The notes under the pieces: generated by a model
The model's input: only the letters and a program-made list of their open reading frames with translations
What the model was told of the DNA's origin: nothing
The model's database searches: none
Shown here: piece after piece, positions 52,912-60,613 of the stretch
Layout: each line of letters opens with the position of its first letter
Position numbering within the stretch: position 1 is the first letter of the stretch
Assembly (NCBI RefSeq): GCF_000337215.1
Contig: NZ_AOHZ01000075.1
Coordinates: forward strand, 64,371-128,370
From: Natronolimnohabitans innermongolicus JCM 12255
GTDB lineage: Archaea > Halobacteriota > Halobacteria > Halobacteriales > Natrialbaceae
Length of the DNA stretch: 64,000 nucleotides
Direction of reading: 5' to 3'
Translations under genes and position numbers: made by a program

Positions 52912-53538
52912 TTACTCCGTGAGCCGAGACTCTCGGTCCCCTGCGTTGGCGAGTTCGCGAACCGTCTCGAGACCGACGAACCGCGGCACGCGATCGGCGT
53001 AGCGCTCGTACTCCTCGCCGTACTGCTCGCGCAGCCAGGGCTCTTCAGCGAATGGTAACGCGAACCACCAGCAGAGGAAGACCGCACAGACGATGGCCAC
53101 CAGTGCCGAGTTTGCGAGCAACGCAAACCCGATCGTCGCGGCGATGTAGCCGACGTACTGCGGATTTCTCGAGTACCGATACCAGCCGCCGGTCCGCAAC
53201 TCACCGGACAGCCCCTTCGTTTCCTCGACGCCGAGGTCGTGGCCGGCCGCGAAGGCGACCGCGAAGCCGCCGAGGAACAGGACCGCACCCGCAGCGAAAC
53301 TCGGGACTCGTGAAAGGCCGAGGCTGTTCCAGTCCAGATACGCGAGTCCAACCAGGACGACGTTGAGCAGGTGCGAAATCGTCCAGTGCGCGTAGAACTG
53401 CCACGTTCGTTCGCCCGGCGGCCAGTAGTCGGCGACGCCGAGCGCGCTGGCCACAATGCCGGCGAGGTTCGCGATTACGAGTGCGAGACTCGCGGCGAAC
53501 ACCGCCGTCGGTGACGACAGCAAATCGAGCGCGATCAC
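52912..53538 (-). CDS. Isoprenylcysteine carboxyl methyltransferase-like membrane protein
   Basis: A 208-residue protein with about five transmembrane helices and the ICMT/PEMT-like C-terminal signature: RYSRNPQYVGYIAATIGF then EEPWLREQYGEEYERYADRV. Members methylate isoprenylcysteine, phospholipids or other lipidic substrates using SAM at the membrane. The substrate here is unknown. It is convergent with thrS across the repeat. Confidence 0.82.
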   Translation of the reverse strand: MIALDLLSSPTAVFAASLALVIANLAGIVASALGVADYWPPGERTWQFYAHWTISHLLNVVLVGLAYLDWNSLGLSRVPSFAAGAVLFLGGFAVAFAAGHDLGVEETKGLSGELRTGGWYRYSRNPQYVGYIAATIGFALLANSALVAIVCAVFLCWWFALPFAEEPWLREQYGEEYERYADRVPRFVGLETVRELANAGDRESRLTE

Positions 53539-53703
53539 GACGACACCTCCGTCACTTGCTCGTCGGTCGACGCTCGATACCCAAGTCTCGCAGACTGGCG
53601 GTGACCCATATCGAACTGTTACCGCACAACCGCCATTCGCGTTCTCGCGACTCTATTAGTGTGTTTATAAGTGAACTGTCCCCGCAGAACTGAACGACGA
53701 CCG

Positions 53704-54396
53704 ATGAAGTACCTCGACATCCGCCTCTCACAGCCCGACTGGATGCTCCATCCGATGCAGCAATTCATCCGCGAGACGAACGCGGTTCGCTACGAGGAAC
53801 TACTGACGTGGAACGTCGTCGGTCGCGAGGACGGCCTCGAGTACGAACTGTTCTACGCCGACGCTGATCGCGGCACCTACGAGGACGCGATCAAGGCGGT
53901 CGACTCGGTTCGCTGGTACGATCTCACGCCGATCGATGACGATACGTTCTACGTCTACGTCTGTCAGGAGACGCGTCCGGAGGACGTCCGCTGGCGCGAA
54001 GCGTTTGCCGCGCTCGACCTCGTGGTCGTCCCACCCATCGTCTACGATTCCGAGGCCGATTTCTACGTGACGATCGTCGGCGCTGGTGACGACCTACAGG
54101 CGCTACTCGAGAGAGTTCCCGACGAGATCGGCGTCGACGTCCGCGCGATCGGAGAGTACGATCGTCGCCACGCACCGCTCAGCGGCGATCTGACGGATCG
54201 GCAGTTCGAAGCGCTCGAGGCCGCCGTCGACGCGGGTTACTTCGAGGTTCCTCGCGAGAGCGGCGTCGATGCTGTCGCCGACGAACTGAAATGTGCCTCG
54301 AGTACGGCCGGACGGCTCTTGCAGCGAGCGCAGGCGCAGGTCGTGCGACGAGTGGTCGACCGCTACGGGCGGGAAACGAGAGTCGACGGCCGATAG
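53704..54396 (+). CDS. HTH-10 (Bat-type) transcriptional regulator
   Basis: A 230-residue regulator starting MKYLDIRLSQPDWMLHPMQQ. The C-terminal HTH-10 reads LTDRQFEALEAAVDAGYFEV, then VDAVADELKCASSTAGRLLQ. The N-terminal ~150 residues form the bacterio-opsin-activator-type ligand domain. A TATA-like TGTTTATAAG at about 53663-53672 lies ~35 bp before ATG 53704. The target is unknown. Confidence 0.87.
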   Translation: MKYLDIRLSQPDWMLHPMQQFIRETNAVRYEELLTWNVVGREDGLEYELFYADADRGTYEDAIKAVDSVRWYDLTPIDDDTFYVYVCQETRPEDVRWREAFAALDLVVVPPIVYDSEADFYVTIVGAGDDLQALLERVPDEIGVDVRAIGEYDRRHAPLSGDLTDRQFEALEAAVDAGYFEVPRESGVDAVADELKCASSTAGRLLQRAQAQVVRRVVDRYGRETRVDGR

Positions 54397-54446
54397 CTAC
54401 TGCGTCGGAGTCGACACCTCGCCTTACGACACCGACTCACATTCGT

Positions 54447-54458
54447 GGTGATTTCACC
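54447..54458 (+). promoter_or_regulatory. Palindromic operator candidate upstream of gfcR
   Basis: GGTGA-TT-TCACC lies about 50 bp upstream of the gfcR start and just upstream of a TATA-like CGTTTACG (54471-54478). The position fits an activator or autoregulation site. Confidence 0.4.
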
Positions 54459-54508
54459 GACCGTTTACGATCGAAATACCCATGCTTGCGGGATCATGCG
54501 TATACGAC

Positions 54509-55222
54509 ATGAACAGAGCCGAGAAGGCAGCCCTCCAGTTGCGGGCGGTCGACGTGTTGCGGATGCTAAAGGAGACGCGGACCTACGACGAACTCGCCGA
54601 GACGACGGGACTGCCGGCCGGCGATCTGAACCGGTACGTCAACGGCCACGTCCTCCCCGGCACCGAACGGGCGCGCGAGGTCGTCGAAGACCTCGGCCGC
54701 GAGGCCCTCGGACGGGAACTCGAGGCCCGAATCCGGGTCGACGACGAGGGCTACGTCGACAACAGTGCGGCCGTCTTCGACCAGGCCTTCCTCGACCTCG
54801 TCGCGCCCGTCGTCGCCAACGGCTTCGAGTTCGACCGCCCCGACGTGGTCCTGACGGCGGCGACCGACGGGATCACGCTCGCCGCCGCGCTCGCGAGTTA
54901 CTACGGAACCCGCTGTGCGTACGCGAAAAAGCGCAAGGAAACCGCCGTCGAAGAGTTCATCGAGGCTCGCGAACGACTGCAGTCCGGAATCGAACTCACC
55001 TACTACCTCCCCGAGTCGGCCGTCGACCCCGGCGAATCCGTACTCGTCGTCGACGACCTCATTCGGTCGGGCGAGACGCAGGAACTGCTCCTCGACATCG
55101 TCGAGACCGCCGACGCCGACGTCGCCGGCGTCTTCGCGCTCATCGCCGCGGGCGAAGACGGCATCCAGCGCGCCCGCGACCGCACCGAGGCTCCGGTCGG
55201 CGCGCTGACGACGGTGTACTGA
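54509..55222 (+). CDS. gfcR: GfcR: HTH/phosphoribosyltransferase-like transcription factor
   Basis: A 237-residue protein from ATG 54509 with an N-terminal helix-turn-helix (LRMLKETRTYDELAETTGLP, then DLNRYVNGHVLPG) and a C-terminal type I phosphoribosyltransferase-like domain with SVLVVDDLIRSGETQELLLD. In Haloferax, GfcR is a PRTase-like regulator of sugar degradation genes. The PRPP loop is retained as DDLIRSGET, so it may bind a PRPP-like effector. The frame is open from 54482, but MNRAEKAALQ is the usual start. Confidence 0.9.
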   Translation: MNRAEKAALQLRAVDVLRMLKETRTYDELAETTGLPAGDLNRYVNGHVLPGTERAREVVEDLGREALGRELEARIRVDDEGYVDNSAAVFDQAFLDLVAPVVANGFEFDRPDVVLTAATDGITLAAALASYYGTRCAYAKKRKETAVEEFIEARERLQSGIELTYYLPESAVDPGESVLVVDDLIRSGETQELLLDIVETADADVAGVFALIAAGEDGIQRARDRTEAPVGALTTVY

Positions 55223-55462
55223 CCGCGATCCGATTGCCGGCGACGTCTCCGTCGGCGACTCGAGTGCCGGCGACCGATCCGCTGTCGAGTGTTTTCGTTC
55301 CGTCGTCGTGAGGCAATGATTACCTCGAGTTCGACCTCCAACGAACCTCCGTTCGGCACCGAACGGAGTAGCGACAATCGCGGGCGGGGAAGCGTGCGAA
55401 CCGTTGCCACATTATTAATCATTAGGTTTATGGTGCTCCCCGTATTCGGTGGATGTACGACC

Positions 55463-55912
55463 ATGACGAAGACAGTCATCCTCGGCGTGATCGGCTCCGA
55501 CGCGCACGTTGTCGGGATCACCATCCTGGAGCAAGCGTTTGAGGCCGCCGGCTTCGACGTCGTCAATCTGGGCGTGCAAACCTCCCAAGACCAGTTCGTC
55601 GACGCGGCGACCGAACACGACGCCGAGGCTGTGCTCGTCTCCTCGCTTTACGGCCACGCCAAACAGGACTGCGAGGGCTTTCACCAGCAGTTCGCCGACG
55701 CGGACCTCGAGGACCTCACCACCTACATCGGCGGCAACCTCGCCGTCGGGCAGGACGACTTCGAGGAGACGCGTGCGTTCTTCCGCGAGATGGGCTTCGA
55801 TCGAGTCTTCGATTCGGAGACCGATCCGGAGGAGGCGATCGAGGCGCTGCGGGCCGACCTCGACATGCGCTCCTCGGAGTCCGAGCAGGAGAGCCAGTAC
55901 GTTTCCGCCTAG
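55463..55912 (+). CDS. glmS: Methylaspartate mutase small subunit GlmS (MamA)
   Basis: A 149-residue cobalamin-binding domain protein with ILGVIGSDAHVVG (the DxHxxG motif whose His binds cobalt), VSSLYGHAKQDCEGF and GGNLAVGQDDFEE. With the large subunit it rearranges glutamate to methylaspartate in the methylaspartate cycle, an acetate-assimilation route of some haloarchaea. The frame is open from 55289, but ATG 55463 gives the family start; TATA-like CATTATTAATC at ~55408-55418. The large-subunit gene is not in the window. The region after the stop to 56035 holds no gene. Confidence 0.9.
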   Translation: MTKTVILGVIGSDAHVVGITILEQAFEAAGFDVVNLGVQTSQDQFVDAATEHDAEAVLVSSLYGHAKQDCEGFHQQFADADLEDLTTYIGGNLAVGQDDFEETRAFFREMGFDRVFDSETDPEEAIEALRADLDMRSSESEQESQYVSA

Positions 55913-56035
55913 AATCGACGGCTGTCGTCGTTCGAGACGCGTCGCTCACGTTTCCCCACGAACCACAGTACCGGGCCAGCCGGCGCTCCGCGATGGTTGT
56001 GGCTGACTCGAGGAACCGAACTGTCGGCTATTTCG

Positions 56036-56470
56036 CTATCGCACGATCGTCACCGGCACCGGCGAGCGACGGGCGACGTTCTCGGCGACGCTGCCGAGTA
56101 GGATGCGACTCGCACCCGTGCGTCCGTGGCTGCCGATGACGACGTGGTCGACGTCGTGTTCCTCGGCGTAATCGACGATCGACCGGGAGACGCCGCCGAT
56201 GACGTGGTCGGTCTCGATCTCGACGTCGTGTTCGGCCGCCGTCTCGCGGGCCTGCGTCAGGAGTTCCTCGGCTCGGTTCTCGTGGTGTTTTTGAATCTCG
56301 TCGTAGTTGGCCATCGCGCCGCCTTCGATCCCCGTCGCGGCGTAGAAATCTCCCGGATCGAGGATGTGTAGCGCCGTAATCGCCGCGTCGGGATACTCCC
56401 GGCAGGCGAACTCGAGGGCCTGCGTCGATCGGTCCGAGTCGTCGATGGGAACGAGAACGTCTTTCGCCAT
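56036..56470 (-). CDS. Universal stress protein (UspA family)
   Basis: A 144-residue Usp from ATG 56470: MAKDVLVPIDDSDRSTQALE and ATP loop GSHGRTGASRILLGSVAENV followed by RSPVPVTIVR. It lies downstream of the L15e gene in the same orientation, ~115 bp away. It is the third UspA protein in this window. Confidence 0.9.
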   Translation of the reverse strand: MAKDVLVPIDDSDRSTQALEFACREYPDAAITALHILDPGDFYAATGIEGGAMANYDEIQKHHENRAEELLTQARETAAEHDVEIETDHVIGGVSRSIVDYAEEHDVDHVVIGSHGRTGASRILLGSVAENVARRSPVPVTIVR

Positions 56471-56587
56471 ACGGCCGCCTACTCCGTCCTCCAAGATAAG
56501 TTTCGGGTCGAATCAGGCGGCGCCGTCGCTCGAGCGACGTCTCGTGCGGCAAAAATCGAGTGTGTTCGGAGTCGCGGCGGTGAACCG

Positions 56588-57178
56588 TTACTTGCCGCGG
56601 CCTCGACCGCCGGTGTTGGACGGTCGGACCTTCTCGGCGCCCGTGCCGCGGTTGTTGAGTCCGCGGTTGGCCTTGCCGGCGTTGGTCAGCCCGCGGAAGG
56701 CGCGGTTCTTGTGTGCGTCGTCGCAGATCCAGTTCAGGTCGTCGTCGTTCTGGATCGCGGGGTGTTCGGGATCCACGAGGATCGCTTCGAACCACTTCTG
56801 GCTGCCGTCCTCGCCGACCCAGTAGCTGTTGAGGACGCGCAGGTTGGGGTACTTGCGGGAGACGCGCTCCTCGCCGATGCGCTGGATGTTCTTGCGCCGC
56901 CCGATGCGGTTGACACCCTGGCGCTTGGTTCGGCGACCGGCCGTAAAGCGCTGCTTGCGTGCGGTCCCCTTGCGGACCGACACGCGAGCCACGATAATGC
57001 CCTGCTTGGCCTTGTAGCCGAGTTCGCGCGCCTTGTCCAGTCGCGTCGGGCGTTCGATTCGCTCGATTGCGCCCTGGTCGCGCCATTCCTGTTTGCGCTG
57101 CCACTGCAACTCCCCGAGCTTTCCGTCGCCGGGGTCTTTCCACGCGTCCTTGATGTGGGAGTAGAAGCTTTTTGCCAT
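56588..57178 (-). CDS. rpl15e: Ribosomal protein L15e
   Basis: A 196-residue archaeal/eukaryotic-type large-subunit ribosomal protein starting MAKSFYSHIKDAWKDPGDGK, with LQWQRKQEWRDQGAIERIER, GRRTKRQGVNRIGRRKNIQR and NLRVLNSYWVGEDGSQKWFE. The C-terminus is Gly/Arg/Asn-rich (GLNNRGTGAEKVRPSNTGGR). ATG 57178 is the family start. The upstream region (57179-57362) holds its promoter and no other gene. Confidence 0.96.
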   Translation of the reverse strand: MAKSFYSHIKDAWKDPGDGKLGELQWQRKQEWRDQGAIERIERPTRLDKARELGYKAKQGIIVARVSVRKGTARKQRFTAGRRTKRQGVNRIGRRKNIQRIGEERVSRKYPNLRVLNSYWVGEDGSQKWFEAILVDPEHPAIQNDDDLNWICDDAHKNRAFRGLTNAGKANRGLNNRGTGAEKVRPSNTGGRGRGK

Positions 57179-57362
57179 GGTAATCACCGCGGGCGTTTCC
57201 TGGTTCAATCCCGACCTCCGGGATCACATCCCGACCTGTGGGGCGTGTGCCGAACAGGTGCCCGCTGATGCCCGCGACTCAGCGAGTCTACCGCAGCATA
57301 GCCAACTCTCGAGTATAAGGCCTTCGAACTCTTCGGGCGAAGGCGTGTGAAACCGACGCATT

Positions 57363-57379
57363 CGGGCCGTTACGGCCCG
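57363..57379 (-). terminator. Hairpin terminator downstream of a membrane-protein gene
   Basis: A perfect 7-bp stem CGGGCCG / CGGCCCG with a 3-nt loop, 22 bp beyond the stop of the gene at 57402-57932. There is no strong T-run, so termination efficiency is uncertain. Confidence 0.45.
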
Positions 57380-57401
57380 CGCTCGGTGGAGTAGCGTCGG
57401 C

Positions 57402-57932
57402 TCAGCGCTCGAGTGGCGCGTACTCGCCGGCGCCGTGGGGCGTGATCCCGTTGATCGCCGCGAAGACGGCGCCCAGTACGAGCCCGTAGACCAGATGCCC
57501 CAGCGCGAACAGAAGCGCGCTGAACAGTTCCCCGGCGATGCCCGGCATCGGCAGGAACGGTAATGGCAGCGCGGCGACGCCGGCACGCTCCATTGCCACC
57601 GGGAACAACACGCCGCCGGCGAAGAGCCCAAGGACCGCCGCGAACGCCAGTCCGACGATCACGTAGTCGGTGAACGAACTCGCGAGTTCGCCGACGAGTC
57701 GACTCGAGGCGATGGCCGCAAACACCAGGCCGAACAGCACGCTCAGGAACAGGTGGATCGCCCAGCCGGCACCGACCGCCGTTCCCGGCACCGGCGCGAG
57801 TCCGCCGAGCAGTTCGATCAGGTCGCCGGCGTGCAGGACCAGTCCCATGGCGATGCCGCCGACCAGTCCGCCGGTGAAGCCGCCGCCCCAAACGCCGACG
57901 CCGTCGAATGTGTGGTTGACATTCTCCCCCAT
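57402..57932 (-). CDS. Multi-pass membrane protein, unknown function
   Basis: A 176-residue Gly/Ala/Leu-rich protein with four to five transmembrane helices (GGGFTGGLVGGIAMGLVLHA, AIHLFLSVLFGLVFAAIASS, YVIVGLAFAAVLGLFAGGVL, LFALGHLVYGLVLGAVFAAI). Starts at ATG 57932 (MGENVNHTF). The repeated GxxxG motifs suggest packed helices, but no transporter motif is recognisable. Confidence 0.65.
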   Translation of the reverse strand: MGENVNHTFDGVGVWGGGFTGGLVGGIAMGLVLHAGDLIELLGGLAPVPGTAVGAGWAIHLFLSVLFGLVFAAIASSRLVGELASSFTDYVIVGLAFAAVLGLFAGGVLFPVAMERAGVAALPLPFLPMPGIAGELFSALLFALGHLVYGLVLGAVFAAINGITPHGAGEYAPLER

Positions 57933-58191
57933 AGATGAGCGTACGGTCGTGATCGAATTAGTTTCTTTCTCCGTCGGGCTCGGTGACTGTCGTCGTGCTT
58001 TCGACGTTCGCAATTGGAGCGGAAACCGATCGGATAGCTGTATCGGATCCGCAGGTGTGGTCCGTGTCGTCGGCGAGGCTCCTCGAGGTGTGTCGGACGC
58101 CCGCAGACGCTCTCACGGACGGTGCTGACGGCTGGCCAACGAGGGAGTCGAGACGCTGGGAAAAATCGGGCGCGGAACCGAAACCCAACGC

Positions 58192-59103
58192 TCAGGCGAT
58201 AAACTCGCCGACCGTCTCGAACGAGTCGGCTTCGACCGAGTCGGCGACGTCGTCGCTCTCGAGTTCATCGGGAACGTGCTGGGGATACTTGCGACGGAAG
58301 TAGCCGACGATATTACGGAGATCCCGGCGGAGGAACTCGGCGGCGTTTTCGTGATCGGTCGGCACGGCCTGGGGCCAGTCGAAAATCGTCACGCCCGCCT
58401 CGTTGACGAAGACGTTGTACTCGCTCATGTCCGCGTGGACGTAGCCGTTCGCGTACGCGGTGGCGATTTCCTCGAGGAGCAAGTCGAGCACGCCGAGGAC
58501 CTGGTCGGCCTCGAGTTTCGTCCGAGAGAGCTCGACGCCGTCCATCTTCTCCATGACGATGGCGTGACGGTTCTGGTCGATCGGCTGCGGGACCGAGACG
58601 TCGGGGTACAGCGCCTCCAGAATGTCGAACTCCCGTTCGGCCGCCTTGCGGGCGGTGTACATCCAGGAGACGTGCTCGTTCTCGGAGGCGTAGTCGCGTT
58701 CCTTGTGGACCTCCCGGAAGTTCGTATACCCCTCCCGATGGTACTTCAGCGCGTGGGGCTTGTAGGATTTGACCTCGTAGACGTCGCTTTCCTTGCCCAC
58801 GCCGAGTGGCGAGCCGAACTCGGTGATCGTCTCGCGCTGGACGAGCGCGCGCAACGCGAGCGCGTCGTAGCCCTCGAACTGGAGCGTGTAGCCCTCGTAC
58901 TGGATGGTCTTTTTCTCGATCAGTCCGCGTTTCAGACAGCGCTTGAGTCGGTAATCGACTTCCTCCTCGGTCAGATCGGAGAACTTCGGAAGCTTCTCCC
59001 GCTGGACCCACTCCGAAAAGCGCATCCCCTGTTCGACCCCCGAAAGGAGATAGTAGTCTTCGTCCTCGAGTTCCGGAAGTATTCCGGCGACGTTCCGCAC
59101 CAT
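58192..59103 (-). CDS. rio2: Serine/threonine protein kinase Rio2
   Basis: A 303-residue RIO2 kinase from ATG 59103. The N-terminal winged helix (~residues 1-85) is followed by the kinase domain: GVGKESDVYEVKS (flexible loop), ALKYHREG (ATP lysine), HADMSEYNVF (catalytic loop with Asp and Asn) and IFDWPQA (metal Asp). Rio2 is needed for maturation of the small ribosomal subunit. ATG 59103 matches the family; 59166 adds residues of low quality. Confidence 0.94.
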   Translation of the reverse strand: MVRNVAGILPELEDEDYYLLSGVEQGMRFSEWVQREKLPKFSDLTEEEVDYRLKRCLKRGLIEKKTIQYEGYTLQFEGYDALALRALVQRETITEFGSPLGVGKESDVYEVKSYKPHALKYHREGYTNFREVHKERDYASENEHVSWMYTARKAAEREFDILEALYPDVSVPQPIDQNRHAIVMEKMDGVELSRTKLEADQVLGVLDLLLEEIATAYANGYVHADMSEYNVFVNEAGVTIFDWPQAVPTDHENAAEFLRRDLRNIVGYFRRKYPQHVPDELESDDVADSVEADSFETVGEFIA

Positions 59104-59249
59104 ACAGGGAGTAGCTCCCGGGTACGTAAAAACGTCGTGACGAGCGACGGCCGTCGATTCGGCCACCGTCCGTCGGTAATAAACGTCGGGTCGCGGTACA
59201 GAATAAGGCCTGTGAGTCGGTAATCCCTGTAGACGACGTCGGCGGCGAC

Positions 59250-59594
59250 TCAGTCGCCCTCGGTGCCCGAACTCGAGGCCTCCTGCTGGTCGTCCGTTGT
59301 CGACGTGGGTTCTCGTGGCTCTGTGGCGGCGACCGATTCGTCGCGTTCGGTCACCTCGATCGTCCCGTCGCCGGTGACCGTAACCGTACAGCCCTCAACT
59401 ACGAACGCAAGCCGACGGCGTGACCGTCCGTCCGACGACTTCACGAGGGTGTTGAGTGCGCTCGGATCGATCGACTCGCTGAGGGGGTCGAGTTCGTGCG
59501 GATCGGCGTCGAGCGCGGCTGCGACGCGATAGACGACGCGAGTACTGGTCTCGGCTCCGGGCGCTGGGACGGACGACGAATCGTCGGGACGCAT
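59250..59594 (-). CDS. HalOD1 output-domain protein
   Basis: A 114-residue protein from ATG 59594. The HalOD1-type core reads VVYRVAAALDADPHELDPLS, LNTLVKSSDGRSRRRLAFVV and EGCTVTVTGDGTIEV. HalOD1 domains are small haloarchaeal output modules found alone or with receiver domains. The N- and C-terminal tails are Ser/Thr/Glu-rich. It is divergent from the adjacent HTH-10 regulator. Confidence 0.82.
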   Translation of the reverse strand: MRPDDSSSVPAPGAETSTRVVYRVAAALDADPHELDPLSESIDPSALNTLVKSSDGRSRRRLAFVVEGCTVTVTGDGTIEVTERDESVAATEPREPTSTTDDQQEASSSGTEGD

Positions 59595-59754
59595 GTGACT
59601 GTCGGTACGACGCCGGCCCGGATAGGGGTTCAGCGCACATACTCTCGTCGCGCGGCGGGCCGACCCGTACATATGAAGGGTCGGTGCGAACGGCCCACCG
59701 CCAGACCGGGCAACCTAAATTCTCAGCAAGCGACGGTAGCGCTGTGACCGGGAA

Positions 59755-60387
59755 ATGAGCCTCGTCGCCGAATTTTCTCTGCCAGCTGATGACTTCGTTC
59801 TGGGGGATGCACTGCAACTCGAGGGTATCGATCGGGTCGAGTTCGACTGTAACATCCCCGCTCGACGCGATATCATGCCCTACTTCTGGGTCTGGGGAAC
59901 TGCGTTCGACGCGTTCGAGTCGGTTTCCGAGGGCGAATCCGCAATCGAGTATCTGGAGACCGTCGATACACTCGAGGGAACGCGACTGTATCGGGGCGAG
60001 TGGAACGCCGGAATTTCGACGCTCCTCGAGGCGACACAGGAGAGCGACGCCATCGTTCGCGACGTGATCGGCGAAACGCGCTGGGAGCTCGAACTCTGGT
60101 TCGACACTCACACCGACGTTACCGTCTTCGCTGACGCCTACGCGGATGCCGGCCTCGAACTCGAACTCGAGCGGCTGTACTCGCTGAACCCGTCGGTCGG
60201 CGATCACTACGATTTGACGCCGGTACAACGAGAGACGCTCATTACGGCCGAGCGCACGGGATACTACAACGAGCCGCGCGACCTCACGCTGGAAGAGCTC
60301 GCCGCGAAACTGGATATTTCGCTCGCTGCAGCGAGCGGTCGGCTGCGCCGCGGAACGTCCACCCTCATCAGGAAAACGTTGCTCTGA
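59755..60387 (+). CDS. HTH-10 (Bat-type) transcriptional regulator
   Basis: A 210-residue regulator starting MSLVAEFSLPADDFVLGDAL. The C-terminal HTH-10 is LTPVQRETLITAERTGYYNE, then DLTLEELAAKLDISLAAASG. The N-terminal part is the GAF-like Bat sensor region. Located between a HalOD1 gene and a MEDS/GAF/HTH-10 gene, it belongs to the same regulatory cluster. Confidence 0.88.
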   Translation: MSLVAEFSLPADDFVLGDALQLEGIDRVEFDCNIPARRDIMPYFWVWGTAFDAFESVSEGESAIEYLETVDTLEGTRLYRGEWNAGISTLLEATQESDAIVRDVIGETRWELELWFDTHTDVTVFADAYADAGLELELERLYSLNPSVGDHYDLTPVQRETLITAERTGYYNEPRDLTLEELAAKLDISLAAASGRLRRGTSTLIRKTLL

Positions 60388-60613
60388 CTCCGAATCGCCT
60401 CGGTCGACGTCGGTTCGAGTCGGCTCATCGAGTTTCGGATAGGGTCCGCGACAAGTTATAAAAGACAAAGTATTTCGGGTCACTACTCCTCCGTGAGGAA
60501 TACCAAGGGACACTGCGGCGGTGGCGCGACCGCAGTTGGTGTAATTCGACCGCGATTGGTTCGGTGGCACTGGTGAGGACTCGACGGCGGTAACTCGAGG
60601 TGATCACTGAACG
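60388..60613. promoter_or_regulatory. Upstream region of the MEDS regulator gene
   Basis: This 226-bp gap has a TATA-like GTTATAAAAG at about 60455-60464, about 150 bp upstream of the annotated GTG start, which implies a leader. No gene is supported on either strand. Confidence 0.4.

Noticed and set aside
55955-56033. A possible extra copy of repeat family A after glmS
   Set aside because: It shares only a few short words (ACAGTACCGG, GAACTGTCGG) and lacks the GCAACCGC core, so it is too weak to list as a copy.
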